NCBI RefSeq assembly: GCF_009377235.1
Contig: NZ_VMNX01000001.1
Span: forward strand, 1 to 64,000
From: Streptomyces acidicola
Lineage (GTDB): Bacteria > Actinomycetota > Actinomycetes > Streptomycetales > Streptomycetaceae
Direction: 5' to 3'
DNA: 64,000 bases
Shown here: positions 34,120 through 42,219 of the stretch, piece by piece
How the letters are laid out: each line of letters starts with the position of its first letter
How positions within the stretch are numbered: the stretch's first letter is position 1
The notes under the pieces: model-generated
What the model was told of the DNA's origin: nothing
Seen by the model: only the letters and a program-made list of their open reading frames with translations
The model's database searches: none
Made by a program: the position numbers and the translations under genes

Positions 34120-35442
34120 ATGGCCGTCTCAAAACGCCTCCGGTACGAAATCTTCCGCCGGGACAACCACACCTGCAGGTACTGCGGAGCGAGTGCCCCC
34201 CTCGTCCCGCTGCGCGTCGACCACGTCACACCCGTCGCGCTCGGCGGCACCGACAAGGCGGACAACCTCGTCACGGCCTGCGAGCCCTGCAACAGCGGCA
34301 AGAGCAGCGCCAGCCCCGACGCGGCACTGGTCGCGGACGTCAGCGGCGACGCGCTCCGGTGGGCTGCCGCCATGAAGCAGGCCGCCGACGACCTGCGGGA
34401 CAAGCAGGCACCGAAGGTCGCGTACCGAGAGTCCTTCGAGAAGTCCTGGCGTGGATGGACCCGAGAAGACGGCTGGAAGACCGCGCGCGTCGAACTCCCC
34501 GACAGCTGGAAGACCAGCCTCGACACCTTCTACGAGGCAGGCCTCCCACAAGAGGTGTGGCCCGACATCATCGAGAAGGCCATGACCAACCCCACGGTCA
34601 GGGTCGACAACACGTTCCGCTACGCCTGCGGCATCGCCTGGCGCGTGATCAAGGAACTCCACGAGCGAGCGCGCGAGATCGTCGCCCCGCAGACCAACAA
34701 GGCCGCCCCTGCACTCAGCTCCGTCGGGCAGGCCGCACTTGACCTCTGGGCCCATAACTGGAAGTCCGACCTCGAAGTGGCACCCTCAGACGAGGAGCAC
34801 GCCACGTTCGTGCGCAGCCTCATGCAGATCGAGGCAAGCACCGACTGGGTGGACCCGAAACCGCTCATCGCTGCGGCCGCATTCGGTGGATCCGCGGGCC
34901 TCTCGACCATCGAAGAAGCGATGGCTGGCGCCACCGATCAGGAGCGCGCCGACGTCGTCATCAACTGGTGCGACGCGTGGACCGACCTCGACGGCGCGGC
35001 CACGTACACGGCGCCACCTGACAGCTTCCTTTTCAGGGTCGTTCAAACCCAGGTCGACGACCTTGCGGACGGCGACGTGGCACTGAGCCGCATCAGGCGG
35101 GCAGCCGTGCTGGCCGGCTTCCACCACTCGTCGGAGCTGCACCACGGCCTGCGAGCAAACGAGGTCGAGCACACGGGAGTTGACGCCTTCCGGCAGCGGG
35201 CCGCCGACCTTTGGTCGCGCAGCTTCCGTGCGGCAGCCAACCGTTGGCCCGAGCCCGACGAGCGAGGCGCTTTCCTGAGCCACTACAACCGCGTGGCCGC
35301 CGACGGGGACTTCTACCTCAACGACGTACTCGCCGCCGCCGTGGCAGCCGGGGCCTACCAGGACACCGACCTGACCACCTGCCTGCCTCGGCACCTCTCC
35401 GTGCTGGAGATCGCCGCACAGCCGCTGGGCGGTGCCGCGTGA
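34120..35442 (+). CDS. HNH endonuclease domain protein
   Basis: The 440-residue protein begins with a complete HNH site: CRYCG (18-22), LRVDHVTPVALGG with the catalytic Asp-His, DNLVTACEPCN with the Asn and second Cys pair (about 47-57). The remaining 380 residues are helical and unfamiliar, larger than most phage HNH proteins, so it may be a replication- or packaging-associated nuclease or a defence effector. ATG 34120 follows GAGGGACAA. It is divergent from the Phd-like gene. Confidence 0.8.
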   Translation: MAVSKRLRYEIFRRDNHTCRYCGASAPLVPLRVDHVTPVALGGTDKADNLVTACEPCNSGKSSASPDAALVADVSGDALRWAAAMKQAADDLRDKQAPKVAYRESFEKSWRGWTREDGWKTARVELPDSWKTSLDTFYEAGLPQEVWPDIIEKAMTNPTVRVDNTFRYACGIAWRVIKELHERAREIVAPQTNKAAPALSSVGQAALDLWAHNWKSDLEVAPSDEEHATFVRSLMQIEASTDWVDPKPLIAAAAFGGSAGLSTIEEAMAGATDQERADVVINWCDAWTDLDGAATYTAPPDSFLFRVVQTQVDDLADGDVALSRIRRAAVLAGFHHSSELHHGLRANEVEHTGVDAFRQRAADLWSRSFRAAANRWPEPDERGAFLSHYNRVAADGDFYLNDVLAAAVAAGAYQDTDLTTCLPRHLSVLEIAAQPLGGAA

Positions 35443-35473
35443 TGACCCACACCAAAGCCCCCAGGGAGAACTG

Positions 35474-36439
35474 ATGCCCTGGTTCAGGATCGATGACAAG
35501 GCGCACTCCCACCCGAAGCTGATCAAGGCTGGGAACGCTGCGCTCGGTCTGTGGCTGCGCTGCGGTTCCTACGCCGCCCAGCACTTGACCGACGGCATCG
35601 TGCCCGGCGTTGTCGCCGAGCTGTACGGCACCAAGCCGCAAGCGGCCAAGCTCGTCAAGGCCGGCCTGTGGCACGAGCACGGCCACGGATGCCGCGACGG
35701 ATGCCCCGATCCAGCCCCGGGCGACTACGTCTTCCACGACTTCCTGGAGGACGGCCGCAACACCTCTCGCGCCCGCGCCGAGGCAGAGCGCAAGAAGGCC
35801 CGCGACCGCCAGTCGAAGCACCGTGAGGAGCGTCGCGGTGGAGCTCCTGACACCCAAAAAGGCGAGCGAAACGCCGAGGAATCGAAGGACTTTACCTTCG
35901 ATTCGTCCTCGAAAAAAAGTGAAAGTGCTTCGGAAAGATCGCAGAGTTCAGACGAATGTGCAGGTCGGGAGCAGGTGTCACGGCGTGACGCTTCCGTCAC
36001 GGGTATCCATGCCGCTGCCGCTCCTTACACCAGTACTTCCTACGGAAGTACTGGTGCTGCAGGCGAGCGGCGAACGGGCGGTCTACCTGACCCCCTAGCC
36101 GATCTGAAGCGCGGCGTCGCTACGGCAGGCCTCGCTGGCGTCGCCTGGGATCTCCGCGAATCCGGCTGGGAGTACACCCGCCAAGCCATCGAACGCGTCG
36201 GCGTCGCCGCGATGGTCGCCTACGCCGTCAACTCCGCCCGACTCAAAGGCCCACCTGCTGGCGCCTCCGCCTGGGTTCCGGGCTGGAGAACTCTCGAAGC
36301 CCCCGAGCAGCAGGACGGCGTCTCGTACCTGCCTGCCGTCGTGGGCGGTCTGCCCCCGACCCGCCAGCAGCAAGAAACCAACGACCTCTTCGACCGCGCC
36401 ATGGAGCGCGCCAAATCCCGTATGCAGGAGGACCAGTGA
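35474..36439 (+). CDS. Phage-type replication initiator-like protein
   Basis: The 321-residue protein starts MPWFRIDDKAHSHPKLIKAGNAALGLWLRCGS, a winged-helix-like N-terminal domain typical of actinophage replication initiator or DnaD-like proteins. A Ser/Glu-rich low-complexity linker (about 110-200) with many charged repeats follows, and then a helical C terminus. It likely recruits a helicase at the element's origin, which is inference. ATG 35474 follows AGGGAGAACTG. The linker DNA is visibly AT-richer than its surroundings and could hold origin sequence. Confidence 0.65.
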   Translation: MPWFRIDDKAHSHPKLIKAGNAALGLWLRCGSYAAQHLTDGIVPGVVAELYGTKPQAAKLVKAGLWHEHGHGCRDGCPDPAPGDYVFHDFLEDGRNTSRARAEAERKKARDRQSKHREERRGGAPDTQKGERNAEESKDFTFDSSSKKSESASERSQSSDECAGREQVSRRDASVTGIHAAAAPYTSTSYGSTGAAGERRTGGLPDPLADLKRGVATAGLAGVAWDLRESGWEYTRQAIERVGVAAMVAYAVNSARLKGPPAGASAWVPGWRTLEAPEQQDGVSYLPAVVGGLPPTRQQQETNDLFDRAMERAKSRMQEDQ

Positions 36440-37056
36440 CCCCCGACGAAACCGTTGTGCTCGCCCGTTACGTGCGGGCACTCTGCCCCGGCCAGAAGTT
36501 CGACGAGTACACCCCCGACGCCTGGCACGACGTCCTCGCCGACTTCGCGCTCACCGACGCCCGTGCCGCCGCTGCGGCTGTGGCTCGTAAGCAGCCGTTC
36601 GTCAGCCCGGCCGAAATCATCGCTGAGATCCGTAAGCAGCGCGACGAGCGGGCCGCGGACTTCCAGGGCCCCGGTTTGTCGGCTGAGGTCCCTGACGCTG
36701 ACCCGGACGACGTACAGGCCTACCTCTCGGCGCTTCGCGGTCTGCGCACCCGGGCCGCAGACGGGCTGGAGATGAAGCGTCGGCCTGTCGCTGAACTCGT
36801 GGCTGGCATAGGCCGGAAGGTCTCGCCCGAGGTCGCGGAGGTGAAGCGCCCAGGACCTCTTGGCGCCGACTGCCCCAAGTGCAAGGCCGCGGTCGGCCGG
36901 CCGTGCCGGACCCCAGGCGGGAGTGAGCGCGCCCCGCATGCGGCTCGAAGCGGCGACACGGATCCGGCTGCCGAGCAGGCGGAGATTGAGCGCCGCAAGG
37001 CTGCTTCTACCCGTCACCTCGCCCGCCTCGAAGTCGACGAGGAGGCGGCGTCGTGA
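36436..37056 (+). CDS. Replication-associated protein with C2HC-type zinc finger
   Basis: The 206-residue protein has a helical N-terminal half resembling phage helicase-loader-like proteins (LARYVRALCPGQKFDEYTPDAWHDVLADF). A mycobacteriophage-type zinc finger near residue 140 (CPKCKAAVGRPCRTPGGSERAPHAAR) is followed by a basic-acidic helix. GTG 36436 overlaps the initiator-like gene, supporting a joint replication function. Confidence 0.6.
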   Translation: MTPDETVVLARYVRALCPGQKFDEYTPDAWHDVLADFALTDARAAAAAVARKQPFVSPAEIIAEIRKQRDERAADFQGPGLSAEVPDADPDDVQAYLSALRGLRTRAADGLEMKRRPVAELVAGIGRKVSPEVAEVKRPGPLGADCPKCKAAVGRPCRTPGGSERAPHAARSGDTDPAAEQAEIERRKAASTRHLARLEVDEEAAS

Positions 37057-37319
37057 GCGAGGCGCAGATCCCGCAGGACGACGGCATCCAGGTCGACGAC
37101 GTGAAGGCGATCCGCCGCGAGGGGCGCGGGGAGCTCCGGCAGCTGCTGCGCGCGCAGATCGCGATCGGCAAGTCCCGCCGCGAACCGGCCCCGAAGCCCG
37201 CCGCGCAAAAGCCGCCCGGTCACCGGCCGGGCGCCTGGCCTTCTGGCACCGGCCCGCCGGGCCGCCGCCGGACTGGCAGATACCCCGCCACGTATGGGCG
37301 GCGGCTGCCCGGCACCTGA
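37053..37319 (+). CDS. Hypothetical protein, probably frameshifted
   Basis: The 88-residue open frame starts at GTG 37053 overlapping the previous stop. From about codon 55 its third-position GC falls and the sequence becomes Gly/Pro/Arg-rich, while the -1 frame becomes clearly coding and runs to the TGA at 37394-37396, giving a tail PPDWQIPRHVWAAAARHLSNE then CDCGNCPPP. The last residues of that tail are directly coupled to the next ATG. Either an indel, a sequencing error or a programmed -1 shift joins them. Function unknown. Confidence 0.5.
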   Translation: MSEAQIPQDDGIQVDDVKAIRREGRGELRQLLRAQIAIGKSRREPAPKPAAQKPPGHRPGAWPSGTGPPGRRRTGRYPATYGRRLPGT

Positions 37320-37396
37320 GCAACGAGATCCACCGACCCGACGAACCCTGCGACTGCGGCAACTGCCCGCCGCCCAACACCGAGGAGAACCGATGA
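37230..37396 (+). other. Coding-like -1 frame continuation of the 37053 gene
   Basis: The -1 frame here has strongly GC third positions, no plausible start codon of its own, and a Cys-x-Cys-x-x-Cys end overlapping the next start. It is best read as the true C terminus of the preceding gene. Confidence 0.5.
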
Positions 37397-37698
37397 CGCT
37401 CCGCTACTCCGCCCCGATGCCCGAGAACCTGCGGCACTTCATGCGCGCCCGCCAGCACCCGGCTCGTGCTGTGGACTGCCCGCACTGCGGTGTCCCCGCT
37501 CACCGGCCGTGTGTGTTGCGGAAGTCGGGTCGGATCCTGACCGAGCCGCACCCTCAGCGCGTGTCCGCGTGGGCGCAGACCACCGCCTGCTGCCCCCAAT
37601 GCCAGGTCGAACCGACCACGCCCTGCCACGACGAAGGACGAGCCCGGATCACCGTCCACGAACGCCGGGAGGAGGAAGCCAGGGTGACCGCTGCATGA
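37393..37698 (+). CDS. Double zinc-finger protein (101 residues)
   Basis: Two zinc sites of the mycobacteriophage C2HC type are visible: CPHCGVPAHRPCVLRKSGR ... H near 29-50 and CCPQCQVEPTTPCHDEGR near 66-83. Such fingers appear in actinophage replication regions. ATG 37393 follows GAGGAGAACC and overlaps the upstream frame. Confidence 0.6.
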   Translation: MTLRYSAPMPENLRHFMRARQHPARAVDCPHCGVPAHRPCVLRKSGRILTEPHPQRVSAWAQTTACCPQCQVEPTTPCHDEGRARITVHERREEEARVTAA

Positions 37699-38012
37699 AC
37701 GCCACTTGCCGCATCGACGGCTGCACCGCAGCACCTCGCCCCGGCCGGCGGATCTGCTACAAGCACCGGACTCGCATCACCCGCCACGGCGACCCCGACT
37801 TCACCGAGTGGACCGTTGCCGACGAGTTCGACGTCGAGCTGATCGTCGCCGAACAGCGGGCCGTCGAGGGCCTCACCCGCCTGGAGCGGGTCATGGTCGC
37901 TCGCGGCCTCACCGAACGCGACGTGCCCGCCGAGGAGATCGCCCGCATCGTCGGCGTCACCCCCCGCTGCGTCTACCGCTGGCGCTCCGAAGGCTTCCGC
38001 CAAGCCGCCTAA
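37695..38012 (+). CDS. HTH protein with N-terminal zinc motif (105 residues)
   Basis: The N terminus CRIDGCTAAPRPGRRICYKH is a small cysteine-histidine motif frequent in phage HNH-like and HTH proteins. A C-terminal helix-turn-helix (EEIARIVGVTPRCVYRWRSEG) follows. It probably binds DNA. ATG 37695 overlaps the previous stop. Confidence 0.6.
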   Translation: MNATCRIDGCTAAPRPGRRICYKHRTRITRHGDPDFTEWTVADEFDVELIVAEQRAVEGLTRLERVMVARGLTERDVPAEEIARIVGVTPRCVYRWRSEGFRQAA

Positions 38013-38035
38013 CCCCAACCCGACAGGAGAACCCG

Positions 38036-38368
38036 ATGATCAGCCCCAACCAGTGGTCCACGATCCGCAACCTCGTCGCCTGGCTGGACCGGGAGAACGG
38101 CCGCACCCAGCAGGAGGTCACCCTCCGCATCCTGAAGCTGTCCGAGGAGGCCGGCGAGGTCGCCCAGGCGTGGATCGGCGCCGTCGGCCAGAACCCGCGG
38201 AAGGGCGTCACGCACAGCCCCCGCGACGTGGCGGACGAGTTGTGCGACGTGATCGTCACTGCGGCGGTGGCGTTGGCCTCGATCGTCGACGACCCGGCCG
38301 GGCACTTGGACGCCAAGCTGGCGAAGATCGCGGGCCGCCCGCGGACACCTGAGCAGGTGACCCGCTGA
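38036..38368 (+). CDS. MazG-like nucleotide pyrophosphohydrolase
   Basis: The 110-residue protein has the MazG-like helical metal site: LKLSEEAGEVAQAW (the first Glu pair, about 32-46) and RDVADELCDVIVTA (E/D pair, about 65-78). Enzymes of this group hydrolyse non-canonical or excess nucleoside triphosphates and are common on actinophages. ATG 38036 follows AGGAGAACCCG; the next ATG overlaps its stop by one base. Confidence 0.8.
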   Translation: MISPNQWSTIRNLVAWLDRENGRTQQEVTLRILKLSEEAGEVAQAWIGAVGQNPRKGVTHSPRDVADELCDVIVTAAVALASIVDDPAGHLDAKLAKIAGRPRTPEQVTR

Positions 38369-38628
38369 TGGCCCGCGTCATCCACGCCCGCGACGTCGAC
38401 GCCGTCCTCGCCGCCTACCCGCAGTCCGAGTTCGTCGACGGCGACTGGGAGCCCGGCTACCGCACCGCCCAGGCCGGACGGCGCATGGTGCACGTCTTCC
38501 ACGACGGACCCGGCGAAGCCGACCAACTGGAGAAGTACCGGCTGGAGTTGCAGGCCGCCGGGTTTCACGTGATTCCCGACCAGCAGCCGGGCGGCGGACG
38601 ACGACGCCTCCACGTCACCAAGCCCTGA
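38368..38628 (+). CDS. Hypothetical 86-residue protein
   Basis: Not recognised. It looks like a compact alpha/beta protein (VIHARDVDAVLAAYPQSEF; MVHVFHDGPGEADQLEKYRLELQAAGFHVI) with a basic tail. It is coupled to the MazG-like gene by a TGATG junction, suggesting joint expression. An 84-base gap without a gene follows. Confidence 0.55.
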   Translation: MARVIHARDVDAVLAAYPQSEFVDGDWEPGYRTAQAGRRMVHVFHDGPGEADQLEKYRLELQAAGFHVIPDQQPGGGRRRLHVTKP

Positions 38629-38712
38629 CCCGGCGCGCGTTGTTGCCCGCCCGCCCCACCCCACCGCCATCACACCCGGCTACCCCGGCCGGCCACACGA
38701 AAGGCACCGACC

Positions 38713-39150
38713 ATGACCGACCGCCCGCCCCTGAGCGACGCCCAGCTCAACGAGATCGACGCCCGCGCCACCCGCGAGCGCCTCACCCCTGGCCCCTGGC
38801 GACTCGACCGCGAGTCGTGCGACTGCGGCGGCGACTACCCGTGCGGCCACGGCATGTTCGTGACCGGCATCGTCACCCCCACCCCGACGCATCTCGCGGT
38901 GGAGCGCTGCAAGCGGACCGGGGAGCAGCCGCGCGATTACGACTTCCACCGTTCGGAGATCTGTGACTTCACCGATGCCGACTGGGAGTTGATGGCGGCT
39001 GCTCGTGACGACGTGCCTGCGCTCGTCGCCGAGGTTCGCCGCCACCGCGCCCAGATCCGGTTCCTGCTCGCGGCGATCGCCCGAAAGGACGCCCGCTCTG
39101 GCGAAGCCGACCGGAGGCTCCGGGAGTTCCTCAGCGGCGAGGAGGCGTGA
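38713..39150 (+). CDS. Hypothetical protein with N-terminal Cys cluster
   Basis: The 145-residue protein has ESCDCGGDYPCGHGM near 37-51 and C-terminal helices with heptad spacing (LVAEVRRHRAQIRFLLAAI). The phrase TPGPWRLDRESCDCGG resembles small actinophage proteins often next to nucleotide-metabolism genes. ATG 38713 follows a GAAAGGCACCGACC leader. Confidence 0.55.
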   Translation: MTDRPPLSDAQLNEIDARATRERLTPGPWRLDRESCDCGGDYPCGHGMFVTGIVTPTPTHLAVERCKRTGEQPRDYDFHRSEICDFTDADWELMAAARDDVPALVAEVRRHRAQIRFLLAAIARKDARSGEADRRLREFLSGEEA

Positions 39151-39578
39151 TGCCCGCCCGTATCCAACGCCGTCGCACCAAGGGATGGCGCGCGCCTGAG
39201 GAAGCCGTCTATGTCGGACGCGGCAGCCGCTGGGGCAACGCGTACCCGCTCAACTCCACCCAGGTCCGAATGCCCGCGCTCGACGGCAGCGAGTGGGAGC
39301 ACGAAGGACGCCTCGGTAAAACGTCCGGACAGCAACACGCCTTCGTGCACCCCGACGGCACCATCACGTGGCACCTCGTCCAAGACGCCACCCGCGAGCA
39401 GGTCGTCGAGCTCTACCGCCAGTGGCTGGCCGACCGGCCGGAGGTGCGTGACGAAGCACGGCAGCAGCTGGCCGGCCGGGACCTCATGTGCTGGTGCCCG
39501 CTCCCCGAGCCCGGCGAGCCGGATCACTGCCACGCCGCGGTGCTGCTGGAGCTCGCCAACGAGCCTGCGCCCGCCTGA
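39150..39578 (+). CDS. DUF4326 protein
   Basis: The 142-residue protein matches DUF4326: N-terminal RIQRRRTKGWRAPEEAVYVGRGSRWGNAY, a middle helix with VVELYRQWLADRP, and the ending LAGRDLMCWCPLPEPGEPDHCHAAVLLELAN with Cys-x-Cys and Cys-His residues. The family is widespread on phages, its role unknown. The ATG overlaps the previous stop. Confidence 0.85.
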   Translation: MPARIQRRRTKGWRAPEEAVYVGRGSRWGNAYPLNSTQVRMPALDGSEWEHEGRLGKTSGQQHAFVHPDGTITWHLVQDATREQVVELYRQWLADRPEVRDEARQQLAGRDLMCWCPLPEPGEPDHCHAAVLLELANEPAPA

Positions 39579-39640
39579 ACCACAACCCGCTGTCAGACCC
39601 ACCCCCTACCGTCCCAACACCCGCTAAACCAGGAGGAATC

Positions 39641-40054
39641 ATGACCAGCCTGCCGCACGACTCGTACATCGAAGCCGTCACCACCGAACTCGCCACCTAC
39701 GGCATCACCGTCACCAAAGCCGATACCACCACCCAGGACGGCGAACTCCTCGAAGCCTTCATCGAGTTCGACCAGACCGACATCAACACCGACACCTGGC
39801 AGGACGGCGTCTACCTCGGCTGGGATCAGCGGCGGGGCTGGCACCTCATCGAGGCCGGCGGGGGCCGCAACGTCACCGAGCTGGACCCGGAGGGCGTGAA
39901 CGTCTTCTCCAGCCCGCAGCAGGTCGCATGGTCCGCGGGGCGCGCTCTGAACGGCCGGCTGGTGTCGGGGCCGATCCGTAACGACGGGTCGTGGGTGTGG
40001 GACTCGCGTCCGTTGGAGGCGGCGATCGCGGCGTGGGAGGCCGACGAAGCCTGA
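39641..40054 (+). CDS. DUF6292-like protein
   Basis: The 137-residue protein has a helix (YIEAVTTELATYGITV), a beta hairpin ending VYLGWDQRRGWHLIEAGGGRNV and a closing region typical of Streptomyces DUF6292-type proteins found on integrative elements. ATG 39641 has a perfect AGGAGGAATC. The assignment is by pattern memory only. Confidence 0.55.
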   Translation: MTSLPHDSYIEAVTTELATYGITVTKADTTTQDGELLEAFIEFDQTDINTDTWQDGVYLGWDQRRGWHLIEAGGGRNVTELDPEGVNVFSSPQQVAWSAGRALNGRLVSGPIRNDGSWVWDSRPLEAAIAAWEADEA

Positions 40055-40071
40055 CCCCCGCTCGCAAGGAA

Positions 40072-40102
40072 CGCCCGCCGGTATTCGACCTACCGGCGGG
40101 CG
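40072..40102. terminator. Perfect 12-base hairpin between genes
   Basis: CGCCCGCCGGTA and TACCGGCGGGCG flank a seven-base loop. There is no T tract; it could be a terminator or an mRNA stabiliser within the operon. Confidence 0.55.
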
Positions 40103-40134
40103 CCCACCCTCGATCACAGCATCTGGAGACCCGA

Positions 40135-40506
40135 ATGACCAACAACCCGCAGACCACCTGCCGGACCTGCGTCACCCCGATCGCCTACGTCGATTGCCCC
40201 ACCGGCGGCTGGTGGGCCCACGACACCCACCCCGCCGACGGACACGACGCCGTCCTGGCCGTGGGTTACGCCCTCGGCCGGGCTCGGCTCGGCCCCCGCC
40301 TCCTCAACTGGGCCGAGGACGCCACCACACCCGGCTGGCGCACCTGGAAGTTCTGGCCCGCCGCCCCCATCGTCCTGGCCGCCCTGGCCTGGATGTGGAC
40401 CGTGCACCCGCGCCGCACCCTCGCGAACGTCCGCTCGTGGCGCGAGGAGCCGAAGCTCGGGCCGCCGCTTGAGTTCCGGCCCATCAGCCGCAGGGACCCG
40501 CAGTGA
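40135..40506 (+). CDS. Small membrane protein with N-terminal zinc motif (123 residues)
   Basis: CRTCVTPIAYVDCPTGGWWAH near the N terminus is a zinc-like motif frequent in Streptomyces element proteins. A membrane span (APIVLAALAWMWTV, about 84-98) and a basic tail follow. Function unknown. The next GTG overlaps its stop. Confidence 0.55.
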   Translation: MTNNPQTTCRTCVTPIAYVDCPTGGWWAHDTHPADGHDAVLAVGYALGRARLGPRLLNWAEDATTPGWRTWKFWPAAPIVLAALAWMWTVHPRRTLANVRSWREEPKLGPPLEFRPISRRDPQ

Positions 40507-40781
40507 TTGCCGAGGCGGTGCACACCGCCCACCTCGTCATCCTCGCCGCGATCCTGTGGGCCGGAACGCTCGGCGCCGCGCTCGCACTCGTGGTCGTCGC
40601 CGTCGTGTGGGCCGGACTACCACTCGGCGTATGGACACGAATAGACCTCAGGAGGCGCTCAGTGCCCGCTAGAGCGCCTCGCAGCCCCTCCCGCGACTCT
40701 CGCGACGCCGGAACCCCAGAACGAGCCTCAAACGGGCGTACAGCGCCCCGCTGGACCCGCACGACCCAGGAGCCTCAATGA
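40503..40781 (+). CDS. Membrane protein (92 residues)
   Basis: The N-terminal 45 residues are almost entirely hydrophobic (two adjacent spans). The rest is Arg/Ser/Pro-rich and probably cytoplasmic. GTG 40503 overlaps the previous gene. Function unknown. Confidence 0.5.
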   Translation: MIAEAVHTAHLVILAAILWAGTLGAALALVVVAVVWAGLPLGVWTRIDLRRRSVPARAPRSPSRDSRDAGTPERASNGRTAPRWTRTTQEPQ

Positions 40782-41125
40782 CACCCACCGAAGAAATCAC
40801 CACCGCAACCGCCAGACTCCGCGTCCTCACCGGCGAACTCGGCGACTGCCGAGGCCCGTGGTACATCGACAACCGCGAGAAACGCCCCTACCCACAGACG
40901 ATCAGCAACAAGGGCGTGCCCTACGTCGTCGCCACCACGACCACCGACCCGCACGTGCCCCCGTACATGGCCCTCTATATCTGCGCGGTGCACCCCGGCG
41001 TCGGCAAAGCGCTCGCCGACTGGCTGGACAGCTGGACCGGCATCGAACTCCGCGAGGACGCGGCCCTGCCCGAAGACGCCCGCCACGCCCTTGCCGTCGC
41101 CCGCGCAATCAACCAGGCCTCGTGA
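40778..41125 (+). CDS. Hypothetical 115-residue protein
   Basis: Not recognised. The protein has a helical start, a mixed central region and a C-terminal helix pair, with two cysteines (24 and 69). ATG 40778 is coupled to the previous stop by ATGA. No membrane span. Confidence 0.55.
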   Translation: MTPTEEITTATARLRVLTGELGDCRGPWYIDNREKRPYPQTISNKGVPYVVATTTTDPHVPPYMALYICAVHPGVGKALADWLDSWTGIELREDAALPEDARHALAVARAINQAS

Positions 41126-41144
41126 ACTCCACCGGGAGCAGACC

Positions 41145-41240
41145 GTGATCGCCCTCCTCACCCTCATCCTCGGTACATCCGCCGGCTACCTCATCGGCTA
41201 CGAGTGCCTGCCCTGCCGCCGGATCGGCGCCTGCTCATGA
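41145..41240 (+). CDS. Tiny membrane peptide with CxxC end (31 residues)
   Basis: The peptide starts at GTG 41145 after ACCGGGAGCAG. It is a single membrane helix (IALLTLILGTSAGYLIGY) followed by Glu-Cys-Leu-Pro-Cys. Its stop is overlapped by the next ATG. Membrane-anchored CxxC peptides of this kind occur in Streptomyces elements. Confidence 0.45.
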   Translation: MIALLTLILGTSAGYLIGYECLPCRRIGACS

Positions 41241-41323
41241 CAGGCCCGTCGGCCGCGTCCCGGGGCGAGCACACGCACTCCCCGGGCGTCACCTGGCAGA
41301 CCAGGGCCAGAGGGAGACGCTGA
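41237..41323 (+). CDS. Possible 28-residue peptide bridging two genes
   Basis: The ATG at 41237 overlaps the previous stop (ATGA), and the frame ends at a TGA at 41321-41323 overlapping the next ATG (TGATG). The content is basic and unstructured. It may serve mainly to couple translation. Confidence 0.3.
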   Translation: MTGPSAASRGEHTHSPGVTWQTRARGRR

Positions 41324-41577
41324 TGCCCCGCAACCCGAACTTGCCCCTCAGCGTTGGCGAGTTGGCCGCGCTCCGGCTCGCCGCCTCCGGCTACACCAGC
41401 AAGCAGATAGCCCACCGCCTCGACACCACCGAGCAGGGCATCCACCTGCGGCTCACCGCGGCAGCGAACAAGCTCGGCGCCCGCTCCCGCACCCACGCCG
41501 TGGTGATCGCCCTGCGTCGCCGCATCATCCGCTTCGATGAACTCGAACCCCCCGACCAGCAAAGGACAGCCGTATGA
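41323..41577 (+). CDS. LuxR-type HTH protein (84 residues)
   Basis: The small protein is essentially one GerE/LuxR helix-turn-helix domain: LSVGELAALRLAASGYTSKQIAHRLDTTEQGIHLRLTAAANKLGARSRTHAV, with the classic scaffold helix, recognition helix and trailing helix. It lacks a sensor domain. It likely regulates an element promoter. ATG 41323 has GAGGGAGACGC upstream. Confidence 0.8.
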   Translation: MPRNPNLPLSVGELAALRLAASGYTSKQIAHRLDTTEQGIHLRLTAAANKLGARSRTHAVVIALRRRIIRFDELEPPDQQRTAV

Positions 41578-42032
41578 CCGACCAGACCGTGCCGCTCGTC
41601 CAAGTCGACCGCGCGGCGCAGCTCGCCGCCGACCCGGAGGCGGGCCAGAAGCCTCCCAACATGCCCCACAGCGTCCCGGCAGGCGCCGCGACGGGGAATT
41701 CGGCACCCGAGGCACCCAACGGGCCGCAGGGCGGCGCTGAGAGCCTCGACGCGTACCGTCAACTCCTCGCCCGCCTAGCGCAGGAACGCGCCAAAGCCCT
41801 CGACAACGCACCCCGCTGCACCCTCGACGAAGCCCGATGGGTCAACGAAGGCATCGCCAGCGGACTCCACATCGCCGCAGCATGGGCCATCACCCTCTTC
41901 GAAGGCCACGACGCGCGAACCCGCTACCTCGCAGCGGGAGGTGGCCAGGCAGCGGCACACGACGAAGGGCCCAGCGTCGCCGAATGCCGCGACGCAGACC
42001 GGCGTTGGCCACTGGAGAGGAACGGCGAATGA
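41574..42032 (+). CDS. Hypothetical 152-residue protein
   Basis: The N-terminal 55 residues are Pro/Ala/Gly-rich and disordered; the C-terminal half is helical (LDAYRQLLARLAQERAKALDNAPR ... GIASGLHIAAAWAITLFEG). Not recognised. It is overlapped with both neighbours. Confidence 0.5.
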   Translation: MTDQTVPLVQVDRAAQLAADPEAGQKPPNMPHSVPAGAATGNSAPEAPNGPQGGAESLDAYRQLLARLAQERAKALDNAPRCTLDEARWVNEGIASGLHIAAAWAITLFEGHDARTRYLAAGGGQAAAHDEGPSVAECRDADRRWPLERNGE

Positions 42033-42094
42033 CCGCCCCGTACCGGATCCTCGTCATCGGTAGCCGAACGTGGAACGACCAACGCCGCGTATGA
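42029..42094 (+). pseudogene. Truncated DUF2493 (SLOG-superfamily) gene remnant
   Basis: Only 21 residues remain: YRILVIGSRTW is the first strand and glycine-rich loop of DUF2493/YspA-type SLOG nucleotide-binding proteins, normally 110-140 residues long. A TGA at 42092-42094 ends it where helix one should continue. The downstream DNA does not resume the fold in any frame I could follow. Confidence 0.65.
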
Positions 42095-42219
42095 CAGCCG
42101 CTGTCATGGCAGGTGAGCCCAGCGGCGCGCCATGCGACAGCTTGGCACTCACCGACGGCGAACAGGCCGCGTTCCAGCGGCTCCGCGACCAGGCCAAAGC
42201 CACTAGCATCGCCGCATGA
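42091..42219 (+). CDS. Small hypothetical protein (42 residues)
   Basis: The ATG at 42091 overlaps the stop of the SLOG remnant, and its TGA is overlapped by the next ATG at 42216. The product ends in a helix (LTDGEQAAFQRLRDQAKATSIAA). It may be a genuine coupled gene created by the truncation of the SLOG gene. Confidence 0.4.
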   Translation: MTAAVMAGEPSGAPCDSLALTDGEQAAFQRLRDQAKATSIAA

